A DNA stretch of 64,000 nt from Guillardia theta CCMP2712 (GCF_000315625.1 NW_005434637.1:48505-112504), one strand, 5' to 3'; positions 10,401-21,120 are shown, counted from the stretch's first letter. Program-made: numbers and translations. Notes: generated by a model from the letters alone, not told the origin.

Positions 10401-11248
10401 GGACTCAAATAACTTCCTTCTGGACACTTGCAGTAGTCAAGACCATCCTTTGTAGTTTTCCCGTCATTGCAGTACAGGCAAGCGCTACTGTACTTCACGT
10501 AGAGAAGAGACGGTTGCGCGCTCTCTGAAGGTTGAGGCTCCCAAAACCTACTGACAACACGTTTGGAGAGGCAAGTTGTGCTGTACATGCATGTCCGTCT
10601 TAAGTTGACATCTGAAAACACACTGAAGCAGCGGCAGGTCTTTTCAGCATTGCATGTGTCCACACAATCTTGCAAATTTCCTCGGTAGGGAGTAGCAAAT
10701 GCAGCAGCATTTTTGTCTAGAACTGTATGGTCCATAACTACATAACCAAACAATGTCGTAGTGTTTACATGACCTTCACACCTTCCTGTCTCGTCGATGC
10801 TTATCAGCTCTTCGCACTTCTTAGAATCTCGTGTCGATTCGAACATCTTATTTGCGCACTGACACGACTTGGTACTGCTCTTCCTGCTCCACACACCTGT
10901 GCTCACAAGCGAGACGTTTGCACACGCCCTGATGCACGTCTGCTGGATTGTGGGGATGGAGTTGTCGACTTCAACATCCATGGTCGGGTACCAGCAAGAG
11001 CTGTAGCTTGAAGGCCCGCAGGTGAGACAAGGATTGCAACCTCCCTTCACTTCGTCGAATCCAGGTAGGCACAACCATGTACATGTCAGGGAAAACGACG
11101 AGTTTCCCTCCCAGAAAGCATTGGACGGAAGTTGTGAACAGTTTGTTTCACTCGCTGCAATGATGTAATGGCTCAGCGTCACGAGAATGCAGAAAATGAC
11201 AGGCTCCTTGTGATTAACCATCATGGTTTCACTAGCTACATCGCTCAC
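4481..11248 (-). CDS. Lectin-type receptor kinase fused to a CHAT-family protease
   Basis: One uninterrupted frame of 2255 codons. Met9/Met10 (~11224) is the likelier start because a signal peptide follows directly. Residues ~35-170 are Cys-rich; ~170-230 PAN-like; ~360-475 a C-type lectin domain (WIGLR, SWSDGS, final FVC). A TM helix lies at ~575, two at ~730-785 and two at ~1085-1135. Cys-rich, zinc-ribbon-like clusters sit at ~610-680, ~790-812 and ~960-1020. He_PIG-like modules (LPPGL...G.I.G) lie at ~870-930, ~1210-1260, ~1360-1420 and ~1580-1630. The kinase spans ~1705-1950: GRGGQG, AVKVC, HRDLKPSN, DFGSSK and SPEQ are intact. A C-terminal CHAT-type domain has His in HLSGHGD (~2098) and Cys in VLNACQSE (~2151), followed by an HDETATSFSRFFYE segment. 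The N-terminus is predicted extracellular and the kinase and protease cytosolic. Signalling to proteolysis is inferred. Confidence 0.85.
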   Translation of the reverse strand: MSDVASETMMVNHKEPVIFCILVTLSHYIIAASETNCSQLPSNAFWEGNSSFSLTCTWLCLPGFDEVKGGCNPCLTCGPSSYSSCWYPTMDVEVDNSIPTIQQTCIRACANVSLVSTGVWSRKSSTKSCQCANKMFESTRDSKKCEELISIDETGRCEGHVNTTTLFGYVVMDHTVLDKNAAAFATPYRGNLQDCVDTCNAEKTCRCFSVFSDVNLRRTCMYSTTCLSKRVVSRFWEPQPSESAQPSLLYVKYSSACLYCNDGKTTKDGLDYCKCPEGSYLSPKIERNFSCLQPNSIDLQTEYFDTELGEKSLVSMCLSSARSNNRDAFCFSPSARRCYLRHDAGSVCLADPSASPQAPRQVYRRFSLHLSQRSWMEAESFCVGQGGHLASIRHVSEVSRINELARDVKDVWIGLRVEAQGAQTETNRVSWSDGSSLSTLSDLSGLEPGCTSLRPYSGSYFSSDCNHTSLPFVCSYTSSDVLQLQEDLTCYSTTSFCRRCPDIDKYFGPNVVHGYGDAEMKTCSLRCKDGFSHSYSLFYCNGRRSALCNKLNSCRKSMERGEAVCEQNLMRCGVREESLLLRIVFALPFMVGLLLFISMRLFPSVWMIPDGSGRMRCNSCGMSLCISCYKERIVERTQRHVRHDGTLESICVKDVVMLKCSNAGQRAACSTCGERNNLPWSLVCGRYFKRVHDGGNFKVKPFVPWSEFSGRSVIFGLRRVLLSDNTAKHMQYPLIILIVLVMLFIMSLGYYHSLPYWNKTDAILVLIIRLNLIGLPFIAVICFFMIMAEMEKFQCCVCSGDKSCQVCWTASEWRKHSESRIDLSVLSPTTAGTRPGRFRYVRNGIRCNNVFLFQGMTETIVLQVESSEGDVYPAPIFLLGRSSQSLPYVSLDAKTGDLIFQASCKLCKKEESFVTVLIAAVNPLGIAMTSVRVFIDPLPRSPSNLTYENIDGYILMNEAQLFKQCDISGNVQCSWCMEQSTEFMICETCIRKGRCSPMLCMQCYYEFECRRMSRHPHGHKFVNRAPAQLGSYVRHSTRPPHKKGTSGRRKLVERTLKIKDASTDIIEYSSRLSDVSGGKLPNGHMRFLLYLLTPIIPSAIVVCDYIGLYPVSEYYLFGPFNIALVAGLAFVVWRWFESFQSSMYGSISVKCLGYRYTAVKVAEDGVLTSDLSVDIIDEQPHPTFQVLGTETVKTKTHVQAMARLDACGYPLPRFSAETALPPGLFIDEESGCLYGFPLQDGEFEIRVRAHNEFGSCSCFLRMRISPSSLGSGSRRIMPSRSPSLPALMLREDVHHSARIQISQQTPGEGRKSNVRDVFRYMRLDLLESQVSVCNSATHLRTFVGQVQDGIATANLTGSFLVLSQLPGDLQLDASSGTIRGSLSPRAILTSLPAVCDAIFLHANGQQHIRTRLFLTVSELLGELALPFSSIKYAHIRGASYGKNMRLPDIPDILAVEPETFSIRFEDEVCIAPCLVACQAVMSSLRHELLISDQLVLTVAHCPASKCRPTLGRMRITSSGSEVQELDLEVSWGAAEEGWMRTTDISDLYLYATSMLPGWRVKPLSAMVDGKLELHKNPLPPGLSLSSQGVIYGIAELPHPTVMYEVVHVGDPADESKLICINVSSSTSTRRRAFVRTVCFVNSFLQSLACRLYVRRKLELLWIKSSAGSFQDLDLDEVLRYCSPPVKRLGGHLNQSRQEPTNVTIPGFDVLGLIGRGGQGIVYLAQAEGSQSKFAVKVCNRPDEREYQNLKTLQQLQHPNIVKMFDCLVEPFAIVMEFVEGQSLKEIMQTSEDGECRQLGEEMVQTIGGQMLEGLSLLHRMGIIHRDLKPSNIMCSFPHADVCRVVLIDFGSSKHQDYNETLTRTGQFVGTWQYFSPEQCRGDPQLDARVDVWSAGVVLYEMAAGRNPFYSHDVLELFTAVRRQPFQQIPGCGAAMNIFLKTALKKDPRDRFCDANEMQQVFADVFDDPHQAIWKLSCRTSTFDEAREVASARPLHEQLVSNKWGVLAFFVKRNINVSILTTKIENKLNEESNTDRKDMLTTLLRDELENIDPFEEANIMQDTTMNAMFDIRIYPQPTFENFVRYMGICSIRNIKIIHLSGHGDQTNGFWWLKEGTKTEFDYKKPLEVVDVIAVQAGGSRSKSSVECVVLNACQSESMGKQLVDRGVKHVICWKGKVHDETATSFSRFFYESLDDLQPGNKDMDYARIFDRACLRCLHKPMTSGPESRGNYSKTIDRIMLLTAGEHVLPRCCLVIS

Positions 11249-11369
11249 TCGAATTGGTAGTTATTCTTTCGAGCATCTCACGAAAAGACTGGGACAACAC
11301 AACTGTATGGATAGCAAGGAAGAAAACTTGCAGAAAGGCAGGATCGAAGGGAGAGCTAAGGTTAAGTAA

Positions 11370-11618
11370 GGGAAGAGGGAGAAGAAGAAGAAGAATGGGG
11401 GCAGGAGGAGGAGGGGGAGGAGGAGGAGGAGGAGAAGGAGGAGGAGGAGGAGGAGGAGGAGGAGGAGGAGGAGGAGGAGGAGGAGGAGGAGGAGGAGGAN
11501 NNNNNNNNNNNNNNNNNNNNNNNNNNNNNNNNNNNNNNNNNNNNNNNNNNNNNNNNNNNNNNNNNNNNNNNNNNNNNNNNNNNNNNNNNNNNNNNNNNNT
11601 ATCGCTCTGCTGCTCTTC

Positions 11619-11695
<77 letters not shown>

Positions 11696-11740
11696 TCCTG
11701 CTCCTGCTCCTCCTCATCCTGCTCCTGCTCCTTCTCCTCT
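11370..11740. repeat. Purine/pyrimidine microsatellites flanking a gap
   Basis: A GGA-rich tract runs from ~11390 to the gap, and a GCTCCT hexamer array runs from ~11611 to 11740. The poly-Gly, poly-Pro and Arg-Ser open frames crossing it are artefacts of the repeats. Confidence 0.95.
11500..11599. other. Assembly gap (100 N)
   Basis: Exactly 100 N inside a GGA/GCTCCT microsatellite, a standard placeholder length. The true size is unknown. Confidence 0.99.
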
Positions 11741-11949
11741 CCCTGTTCCACCTCTGCTCTCATCTCTATCCTCCTCCAAATCTACATGACAATATTCTGC
11801 TCCACACCCCATCTCTCTTCCATCCCCTAACTTCTCCAACTCCCTACTCGATCTCACAGCAAGCACGCACACTCTCCAGCTTGTTGTTTGCACAGCCCTC
11901 AAAGTTGTTGTCGGGCAATCTTTATACTATCCTCACTGAAGGCTTGTTA

Positions 11950-12869
11950 CACCAGTGTGCAGTCTATTGACCACTCACCTTTTAACTGTATCAGTCGCCG
12001 CTGTCCTAAAGGTGAAGCATTTCGGCTTTGTGTTTAGACTTCTCTCACTCTCTACCACTTACCTTCTTAACGCAGCTTATCTCCGACTGAGAGGTGGCAC
12101 TGATGGGGTTTCTGGATTCGAGCCCAACCCCTCACCTTCGATACCGTGAGCCCGTCAAGTTTTGAGTGGGAACGATGTTTGATCAGCGGCTTTGATTGAT
12201 GGCAGATCGTACACTTCTCCTGCGTCTCAGCAAGTTGATTGGGACACGCCGTCAGGTATCGTGTGCCCTTGAGGCAAGCACACTGATCTCAAAACAGCGC
12301 AATCCTACAACATCCCACCAGCACCAGTTGCAGAGATGGATCCTCCTCCTGCTTTCAGGTCTTTATACATGTAGATGAGGCTGGCACATATCTGTTTCCT
12401 TTTCTCGTCCCCTTCAAACTCTGTCTGACTGGCACCTACAATCGCAGCAGTCCACCCAAAGCACCCGTTCCGAGTTTCTCCCCTCCTGTGGCAGCTCCTT
12501 CCTTCTCAGCCCCTCCAGCTCCTGCCCCAGCTCCTACTCAATCATCAGGTCTGTCTTTCTGTGAGCATCAGGCAGTCTTCTGCTCATCTTCTTCTTGCCA
12601 AAGTGTCTTGGGATGAGACGTCGGTGAGCGGATTCCGTCGCTTCATAGATGTAAGCATTTGCATGAATACCCTACTTGATGATGTTGGCGTTGAGTATGG
12701 CATCCTTGACAAGCATTGTTGCTGCCTTGTAACCATTGGGTGTCAGATGTTTGGCTGGCAAAACATCAGCCCCTTTCTGTACTTTGCCATGGGCGCCTTC
12801 TGGGCTTCCATTATGGCGATTTGGCACAACACAAGTAAGATGCTGATGTTTCATGACCTTGCCTGCTAG
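11950..12869 (+). CDS. Pro/Ala-rich single-TM protein, LRLRGG-type N-terminus (partial 5' end)
   Basis: Exons can be chained by phase: one ending at ~12148 (AYLRLRGG...PSPSIP), then ~12209-12254, a short exon near 12335, ~12450-12547, ~12603-12657, and ~12747-12869. The protein runs from LRLRGGTDG through a Ser/Pro stretch and a Pro/Ala-rich linker (SFSPPVAAPSF) to a hydrophobic helix FLYFAMGAFWASIMAIW and a short tail. The 5' exon and start codon are not resolved. An LRLRGG segment after a hydrophobic leader resembles N-termini I associate with secreted or plastid-directed proteins of complex algae. It is not ubiquitin: there is no beta-grasp fold before it. Function unknown. Confidence 0.5.
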
Positions 12870-13352
12870 TGACTCGTGAACAGCTCCAGATGAAGATCTT
12901 GATATGAAAGCTGTCTGATCAAACCTTTGATTGATGAGAACCGTGGAGCATGTGAAGGGATCATATGCTTGTGTGGTGTTGCATTTCAGATCATCTCTTT
13001 GCTGAGCTATGCTGATGCTCCGTGTCAACGGCTTTTTGGACATTTCAAAGAATCAAACCTCAAGCTGGTGTAACGTTCATGGTTACGTAGTTGACACAGA
13101 TTGAGACTTGATATATTCAAAATACACTCATATGTTCATCTTGTGTCGACATGCTTTGAAGGTTTTCCCTGCTCACTGTGACGATGAGAGGGAGATAGAT
13201 TGATTGGACAAGGATCGACTTGGAACAAGGTTTCTCATGGATCCCACCTGCTTCAAGTCAGCTTCATGCATGAAAGGAAGAAGAAGTTACCCCTCTCATC
13301 TTGAACAAGAGCCTCCATGTAGGCAGCGCTTTCTTGTATGACTCTTTCTCTC
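12870..13352. other. Convergent intergenic spacer
   Basis: Lies between the end of the Pro/Ala-rich protein and the K+ channel stop codon. Open frames are short and unlike any family. Presumably 3' UTRs. Confidence 0.45.
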
Positions 13353-15425
13353 TCAAATGTCGTGCCTCCTGCTCCACCGGTTCAAGTCGGCCAAAATTTT
13401 CAGAAGGAAAGGGTAAAGGTCAAGAAAGTAGAAAGGGGGCCAAGGAGTGAAGCACTGAATCTTGAAAGGAACCTCAATCTTCTGCTTCTCCATATGCTCG
13501 GCGTACTTTTCCTGTTTGCAGCACATCAGCTTCAGAGCTACTTGGGTCAAAGAAGCACTGACTTGAAATGTCGAGCTGATCACAGAGATCGGCAAAGCAA
13601 CCATAACAACCCCAGCAACGCACGCCATGCTGAGAGGAAGAGTTAGCAATACATGGAGTTTGTTGCAAACTATCTTCACCTCCCAAACAATCTTCCAGTG
13701 TCAGTGACAGGAGTCATGTCCCCGTAACCGATAGTGCAGAGGGTTATGACAGCCCACCACATACTGCAGGCGAGATGAGCTTCAAAAGTATCCCCTCCTC
13801 TCCCTATAGCTCACCTGTGAGGGATCGACAGAAATGGCTCTCCGTATGGATTCGCAGCATTGTCCTCTGCGAGAATGTTTCATGCATAGAAGGCAAAACT
13901 AAGGGATGTACCAGCATAAAAAACAATTGCTGCAAACAAGATGACCAATATGATGAAGCAAAAAAGGGCCTTTCGAAGCACATCCTCAGTTTCATGAACA
14001 CGACAGATCCAAGCATTGGACCTGGCTAAGTTCATTCCTTGCTGCAATGGCTGTCTTGCCGAGAACCTGATGATAGGAATCAAAGATGTGCAAACATAGA
14101 AAGTTTTTGAGGATTACTTGAAGCCCGTCTGAGTGCCTTGCAAGCTTGAAGACTCGGAGAATCCTCAGCACTGCATCGATCCAGTATCAGGCGGACAACT
14201 GTGAGAGTTTGCATGCAAAACCTTTCAAGACCTTTGATGCTTCTGCTGCTGGGAAAATCAAGGTGATCCAGGTTGGAAGGATGGACAAGAGATCGATTAT
14301 GTTCAGTGGGCGAAACACGAACTTCCTCTTGTTCTGGTTCACTAAGAGCCGTGAGAGATACTCAAAAGTGAAGGCTGAGACGAAACCGACGTCCACAAAC
14401 TCGAAGGTTGACTGCAGCTGGTCGTTCTTTGCCAACTGCGGAAGAGTCTCGACGCACAAGACCACCACAGACGCCACGACCAGGATCAAGGACGTCATCG
14501 AGATGAACCAGGCAAGAGTGCTCGACTTGGGCTCTTCCAGCAACGCATACAAAGTTGCCCGGAACCCAGCAGAAGGTCTTCCATCTTCCTCGCTGTTGAA
14601 AGATTGTCGGTACAGGGCCAAGAATCCATCCAAACCCGGGATGGGCGGATCTGCCTCGTGCATCTTGAAGTACAAGAGCTCATTCTGCCAGACTTCTGAA
14701 GCAATGTGAGGAGGTTTGACTGGAATGAAACCATCGCGGTAGGAGTTGACGATCTCGACAGCAGCAAACGGATGCCGATCAAGAAATATGAAACCTTTGC
14801 GGAATAGATCGTGATTGGGATTCCTGATCATATCTGAAAGCAATGTTCCCGGATAGCGACGCAGGTACTTCTCATACGTTATGCATACCATCCCCCCGCT
14901 GTTGATGCAAATCTTCCTCCCTAATCCTCCGTTCGCCATCATCTTTCGCGCCACCTCCGAGATCATAGTATCCCAATTCTCTTTCGCTCGAAGTTCCTTT
15001 TGAAGTTGCGCGTGGGCCGCAGGATCAGATTCAGCTGCCTGGTCTGTTCGCATTCCACGATGCCTTTCAGCTCTGTGGGCTGAATGGCTATCGACATGTT
15101 CATAATGACTCATCGGCGCTCCCCACACCAGCGTCTTCTCATAAGAAGAGGTGGTCGAGCAACTTGCCTCACTCGCTCCGTGACTTGACATGCGAGCGAA
15201 AGACTCAACGTCACTGACGTGCACATCTTTTGCTGAAAGGGAGATGGCCTGCGGGAATCCCATGCTGTTTGGATCCTCCGTCGAATCTATCGCGGGGACT
15301 GTTGGCAAAAAGCGCCGGAGGGAGCCGCTTGATTGCCATCCATGGTCGATCAGCTGCTGGAATGTTTCATTCTTCGGTGCTCCTGCTCCCTCAGGAGGAT
15401 CACTCGATTCTCTTTGGTCTGTCAT
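13353..15425 (-). CDS. Shaker-type voltage-gated K+ channel with T1 domain (8 exons)
   Basis: Exons 15425-14222, 14170-14118, 14066-14022, 13969-13912, 13866-13815, 13763-13680, 13629-13563 and 13511-13353 join to 1722 nt (573 aa). Introns are 45-52 nt. After a Ser-rich N-terminus (~140 aa) comes a T1/BTB tetramerisation domain ([19 protein letters not shown] ... [20 protein letters not shown]). S1 ([15 protein letters not shown]) and S2 ([11 protein letters not shown]) follow, then S3 ([11 protein letters not shown]). S4 is [14 protein letters not shown], with three Arg and one Lys. S5, a pore helix with the K+ filter TIGYGD, and S6 ([11 protein letters not shown]) complete the core. Four subunits would form a plasma-membrane or endomembrane delayed-rectifier-like pore. 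S6 carries PIS where animal Shaker channels have PVP. The C-terminal tail is short. It is divergent with RNF121. Confidence 0.93.
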
Positions 15426-16573
<1,148 letters not shown>

Positions 16574-17882
16574 ATGATGCACAAAAAGATAAATCCAGAG
16601 GAAGAGAGAAGAGCGATGATTGTACAACATTCGCTCCCGTGTAAACCACCTGACTAGATTCATACAGATCTTCTTCACGCTGTTCACCCTCATGATTTTT
16701 GCGCAATTGATGCTTGTATATTGGAAGAAAAGGCATTATCGAAGCTATCAGCAGGTTCAAGTTGCGATGTACAAAGTTGAGACAAACATTCTCACCCATC
16801 TTTGTATACGCAGGTTACTTTGTTAGGATTATGGTTGATTCCGTAAGTGCACCTTGTTGCTATCTGCGATCATTTAAACCTTTCACAGCTTCCTCTTTGC
16901 CTCTTCTCTGCATTTTTGGAAACTCTTGACGTACATCTCTTTCTTCGTCGCTCTTCGAAATTTTAACATGTCTTCAGTTGTTGGGCTATTTGGACACTAT
17001 CGTCAGCATATATCATGTGTGCTTTGAGGCAACAGCTTAGAGTCAGGGTTTTGATTTCTGCTCTATCAAGGTACAAAGCTACAAGGCGACCGATTCCTGA
17101 TCGAACACCTCGGCTTGTTTATTCGTATTTCTATTATGCTTTCAAGGTGAGATGTTTCTAAAGTTTTCTACCCTCACCGAACACAGCTCTGCTACTCCTC
17201 GGGTGTTGTGGGATATTTGCTCATCTTATCGGAGTTCCTCCAAGTGAAATATGCTCCCTCTCAACTCCTCAACCACTCATGCTCCTTCGTACCGCAGATT
17301 CCAGCGATTTTCGGGGTGGAAGTGCAGGTGGTGTATGTGGGGGGCATGTTGTTTTTCTTCGGGCTTTACTTCGGAGTGCTGTCCCGAGACTGCTCGGAGA
17401 TGTGCACCGACCGGATGGCTGCCAGCATGGGGTACGGCAGGAAGGGCAGCATGCCCTCCCGGGGTTACGACCCCACCGTCTGTCTGCTATGCGGAGATGC
17501 GCTCAACTACAACTGGGCTCTGATGAACTCGTCGATCCAGGTGGAGTACGAGGAACTGTTCTGATAGGACTGAGAGTGTCAACAGAGCCAGAGGATCAAC
17601 GCGACAGAAACGGCTGAGAGGACTGTCAATCTGAGTTGTGGACACTCCTTTCATGATTTCTGCATTCGAGGATGGACTATCATTGGCAAGAAAGATATCT
17701 GCCCGTTCTGCAGCGAGAAAGTCTCACTTCGAGCCATGTTTCGAAATCCATGGGAAACCCAAAACTTGATGTGGGCGAACCTACTGGATGCAGTCCGATA
17801 TCTCATCGTATGGAACCCGGTGATTGTTGGTATGACTCAACTGTCATTGTACGAGCTCGGCTACCTTGAAAATCCAAAATAG
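16574..17882 (+). CDS. RNF121: RNF121/RNF175-family RING E3 ubiquitin ligase (8 exons)
   Basis: Exons 16574-16621, 16668-16754, 16814-16842, 16889-16930, 16978-17001, 17047-17146, 17187-17540 and 17586-17882 join exactly in frame to 326 aa; human RNF121 is 327 aa. Introns are 40-59 nt. Signatures in family order: NPEEERRAMI, FAQLMLVYWKKRHYRSY, TPRLVYSYFYYAFK, GLYFGVLSRDCSEMC, a VCLLCG Cys pair, LSCGHSFHDFCIRGW, KKDICPFC, and MFRNPWETQNLMWANLLD near the end. The RING uses the C-G-H-x-F-H-x-x-C core. RNF121 is a multi-pass Golgi/ER membrane E3 involved in ER-associated degradation and ion-channel quality control. That it sits beside a Kv channel is probably coincidence. The tail ends ELGYLENPK. 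Confidence 0.95.
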
Positions 17883-18014
17883 AAAATCAAAGAATAATAT
17901 CATATTGTTTTTGTCCCAATTTTGAGCATATATTTCTTGTTTGTAATGGACTGTGTGGTCTTAATAGTAAAATTCGGATACAATAATATACATCACACCT
18001 TGTTTGAGCTCACT

Positions 18015-19607
18015 TCACCCAACAAACCAGGACCTCAGGTTGTAACCCAACAATATCAAAGGCAGGCAGTAGACGAGGAACTTGATTGTCGACAATGAAT
18101 TTGAACTACTCGTGCAATCGCCTCTCTTGTATCTAGTGTTGTAGGCGCAATCCCAGCTAGCATCGTGCGTCAACACCTCAAGATTTCAAAGGTCGGAGCT
18201 GACCTCTGGTATGCGAAGGTCGAAGCAGCAGCTTTAGGGTCACAAGTGTAGCCAGCCAACACCTCCGCTTCCGTCAGGCATCTGCCATCCAACTCAGCAC
18301 ATCCTCGCCCTCTGCAAGATCGCCGTCCTCACGTGTCACAGCGAGACCCAACTTTGGTGAAGTCAGATAATTTGATCTGCCCAGGCTCAAACTCGAAGTA
18401 CCTGCGATAGTCCATTCAGCATATGACCGTTAAAGAAGGATTGAAGCATCACCGCCCATCCACAAAGCCTTGGAGTCGGCGAGAAGGACCTCTAACAATC
18501 CGTTGCAACATGCTTTCCAAGTACATCGCTCTCTATTACAGCGTAAGAGTGTGATCTAACCAACCACAGCTTTACCCTTGTTGCTGAGATTGCTACCGAA
18601 TAATTCTGCATGGGGTATGTCCCATTTTGACATGCAGCCTTCGAAAAGCAGTTACAACTGAAACTTGTGAATGGGGATTTGATGACCAACCTGCACCACT
18701 TGACCACGGGAGTCAAGCACAGGATTTCCGAACTTGTCGAGGAGAGTAACATTTGAACCCTGCCCTCATTCAGCTTGATCCCATGAGATTCTTTCCCACG
18801 CACCTCTTGGCAACCGTTTGGTTTTGAACATTTCGAATACATGTTTTGACAAGTCCTGTAACATATCTGGAGAAATTCATACAGGTCGTGGACACATCTT
18901 GGGAAGAAATACGCACAGATCTATGGAAAAAGTCAAATTACAAACACATCTTTCTTGAAATTTTGATTGTCTTTCGGTACCACATTAATTATTGCGTCAT
19001 TGCATCCCTCCAAGTCGCTGCTCTTATAGCCAGTTATGGCAAGCACTTGTTCTGTACACCTTGTTATCACATCTCTCTAACCAGCGAAAGGTTGCAGCAT
19101 TACTCTCTGCTTCAAGGAAGGCAGCTTGCGCATCTGAGCAGGACGATAACTGGAAAAGAGACAAACAAATCAGATGGTGACGAGGTGGTTCGCAGCTGAG
19201 AGTACCACACTACAGGACGACTTGGACCGATAGCTGAATCGTCCTTTGCACAGACACGAATCGAGACTTGGACACTTTGAGGTATGAGACAGCAGTACAT
19301 GCGGGGACCAAACTCACCGAACTTTGGTTTGATATGCTGCATCCCGGACCAAAACAATCAGCCTGCTTACACCAGGATGACGACCAGTCTACGTTCTTGC
19401 CTGGCAAGTTTTTCAATACGATAGTGAAGATTGGAGCCAATAGCTGGACTCACAGCAGAAGTATGTCTTTGCTTGTCCTTTGGGCAATGGATCAACGCTG
19501 GTTTGGCAGGTCACTTGTTGGGAAGTTGCCTGTGTTGTTTGTCCGCGAATGGGTCTCGGAAGAGCGCAGAGAATGAAGAACAAACATATCTTGCAGTCAC
19601 GAGGCAT
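18015..19607 (-). CDS. Secreted Frizzled-CRD-like Cys-rich protein with GPI-type C-terminus
   Basis: Multi-exon gene read by splice phase. It starts at MPRDCKICLFFILCALPRP (signal peptide, 19607), followed by Cys-rich exons: WSSSWCKQADCFGPGCS and CPSLDSCLCKGRFSY, then an FLEAESNAATFRWLERCD segment. The core GCNDAIINVICAYFFPRC, then LYEFLQICYRTCQNMYSKC, has the spacing of the C-terminal half of a Frizzled cysteine-rich domain (x-C-x(3)-FxPxC ... LP-like-C-x(3)-C-x(6)-C). Further Cys pairs follow (RGCAELDGRC, GYTCDP, SWDCAY). The last exon ends in a Ser-rich stretch plus a hydrophobic tail (FLVYCLPLILLGY) and stops at 18015, typical of a GPI-attachment signal. Some middle junctions (18.35-18.75 kb) are unresolved. 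Ligand binding at the cell surface is inferred. Confidence 0.7.
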
Positions 19608-19863
19608 TACCCGCATCGCTGTTTCTGAATCTCTTCTGCTGTCTATTGCCGGGACCGTGACTAGGGAGCAGGAACTTGGAGTCGGGAGCCTCACTGAGTC
19701 AGGAGGAACGGCTCAGTCAGTCAGCCAGTCAGTCAGTCAGTCGGCCGTCGGGGGTCTCAACAGCTTCTACTGTCTTTCTCCACCTCAGCCTCAACTGATC
19801 CATTGCGGCGATGACGGGTCTCCCCTGGGTGCTGCATCGAACGCCTGACCTACTGGTTTTCAC
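19608..19863. other. Upstream region of the Frizzled-like gene
   Basis: Short spacer with a small CAGT/CAGTCAGC repeat at ~19714-19742. No gene seen. Confidence 0.45.
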
Positions 19864-20345
19864 TTTACTCAAAGTTAAGTTAAACTACTGGTACTTCAGT
19901 TACTACCGTACAGCCACGGTTTCACCGGCACGGTGAACTGAGTTCCCGGCCCGGCGGGCCGAACGGTCCGATCGGAAGGCAAGTTGAGAGACGCCGGTCA
20001 GGCCGCCTGAGACTGGGCAATCATCAATTTCCAATCAACAAATTTTATAATAGGAATAATAGGATTACCGCCGTACACTGACAGGCGTCAAGTTCATGAC
20101 GCCGGCCCGACTCCGGCCGCCGGGGCGAAAGCCTGAAAGATCCTGCCAGGGCCGGAAACTTCGTTTACAACTCGTGACCGTCGGATCACATGCCCGCTGA
20201 CTCCGAGACTCGGACAATCGGATCTGGCCGTGCGTCATGCCATGGCCGCGCACCCAGTCACTGACTGAGTACACCGGTCCGACCGGTCACTGAGTCAAGC
20301 CTGACGGTCGGGCCGGCCCACGGTGAGGCTGACTCTGTGAGAGTA
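19864..20345. repeat. GC-rich palindromic patch with TTTACTCAAAG core (copy 1)
   Basis: Starts with TTTACTCAAAGTTAAGTTAA (19864). It continues for ~450 bp of GC-rich sequence dense in CCGG/GGCC and CGGTCCG-type palindromes. The same core recurs at 45963 and 49958. No coding capacity. Confidence 0.7.
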
Positions 20346-21120
20346 TCGAGACCCCGTATCATCTACCACGAAATGATTACTCAATAATACTCCCCCATTT
20401 TCACTACCTACCCTGGCATATTGTTGCTATCTCTTGAAATTTCACCCCATTTAGAACCACCGACTACCCCCGTGTTTCTCTCTACCCCTCACACTTTGTG
20501 CACGACCTACCCCTGTACACTCAATACTGTCATTTCGGGATCTATGTCGCCCTGCACATCGTTGCTTCTTCATGGTCATTGTTGTAGTCATCATGGTCAT
20601 CGATGGTCATGAACAAGATTGTGAAAACGATTATGAACATGCTTATGAACATGATTATGAACATGCTTATGAACATGATAATATGATTACGAATATGATT
20701 GTACTTGGCGCATCGGCAACGTGATGCTGATTGACTTTTCCACCATTCATTCCCGTAGATATATGATTCCCAATTTTGAATTATCATTCTTTCATCATTC
20801 ATCTCTCTCCAATGCAAAAGTGAAATATACTTGTTCCTCAAGTTTTTTCTTGAATGCACATCAATTGAACCTCCACACGTTGACATTCCTTCTAGTGTGA
20901 CCAGTGGAATTGTGATTTAGAAACACTGCTCTTGCCCTTCATACTGGATGGATCAATGTTGCTCCTGTTGCCCTACTTGTTCATCCTACCTGTGCGTCTG
21001 ATGGTATTTCTGTTGTCTTCTGGTGAGTTTGGTAAACGGGGAGCAATTTCAGAAGGATCTATTGTGATGCCACTGACTTGTCGTTGACAGACTTGTGTTG
21101 AGTTCATTGCTCGGGCAACC
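20346..21120. promoter_or_regulatory. Upstream region of the AAAP transporter
   Basis: A CTACCCC-rich stretch (20380-20530), a short ATGAACATGCTT/ATT tandem (~20620-20700), and ~400 bp of ordinary sequence before the transporter start. A promoter is expected, but no motif is defined. Confidence 0.4.

Noticed and set aside
11362-11970. Poly-Gly, poly-Pro, Arg-Ser and poly-Leu open frames around the first gap
   Set aside because: Translations of microsatellites and N characters.
12085-12110. Ubiquitin-like protein ending LRLRGG
   Set aside because: No ubiquitin fold lies upstream in any frame; only the hexapeptide matches.
12672-13043. Minus-strand frame of 123 codons
   Set aside because: Antisense to plus-strand exons whose phases join; no domain seen.
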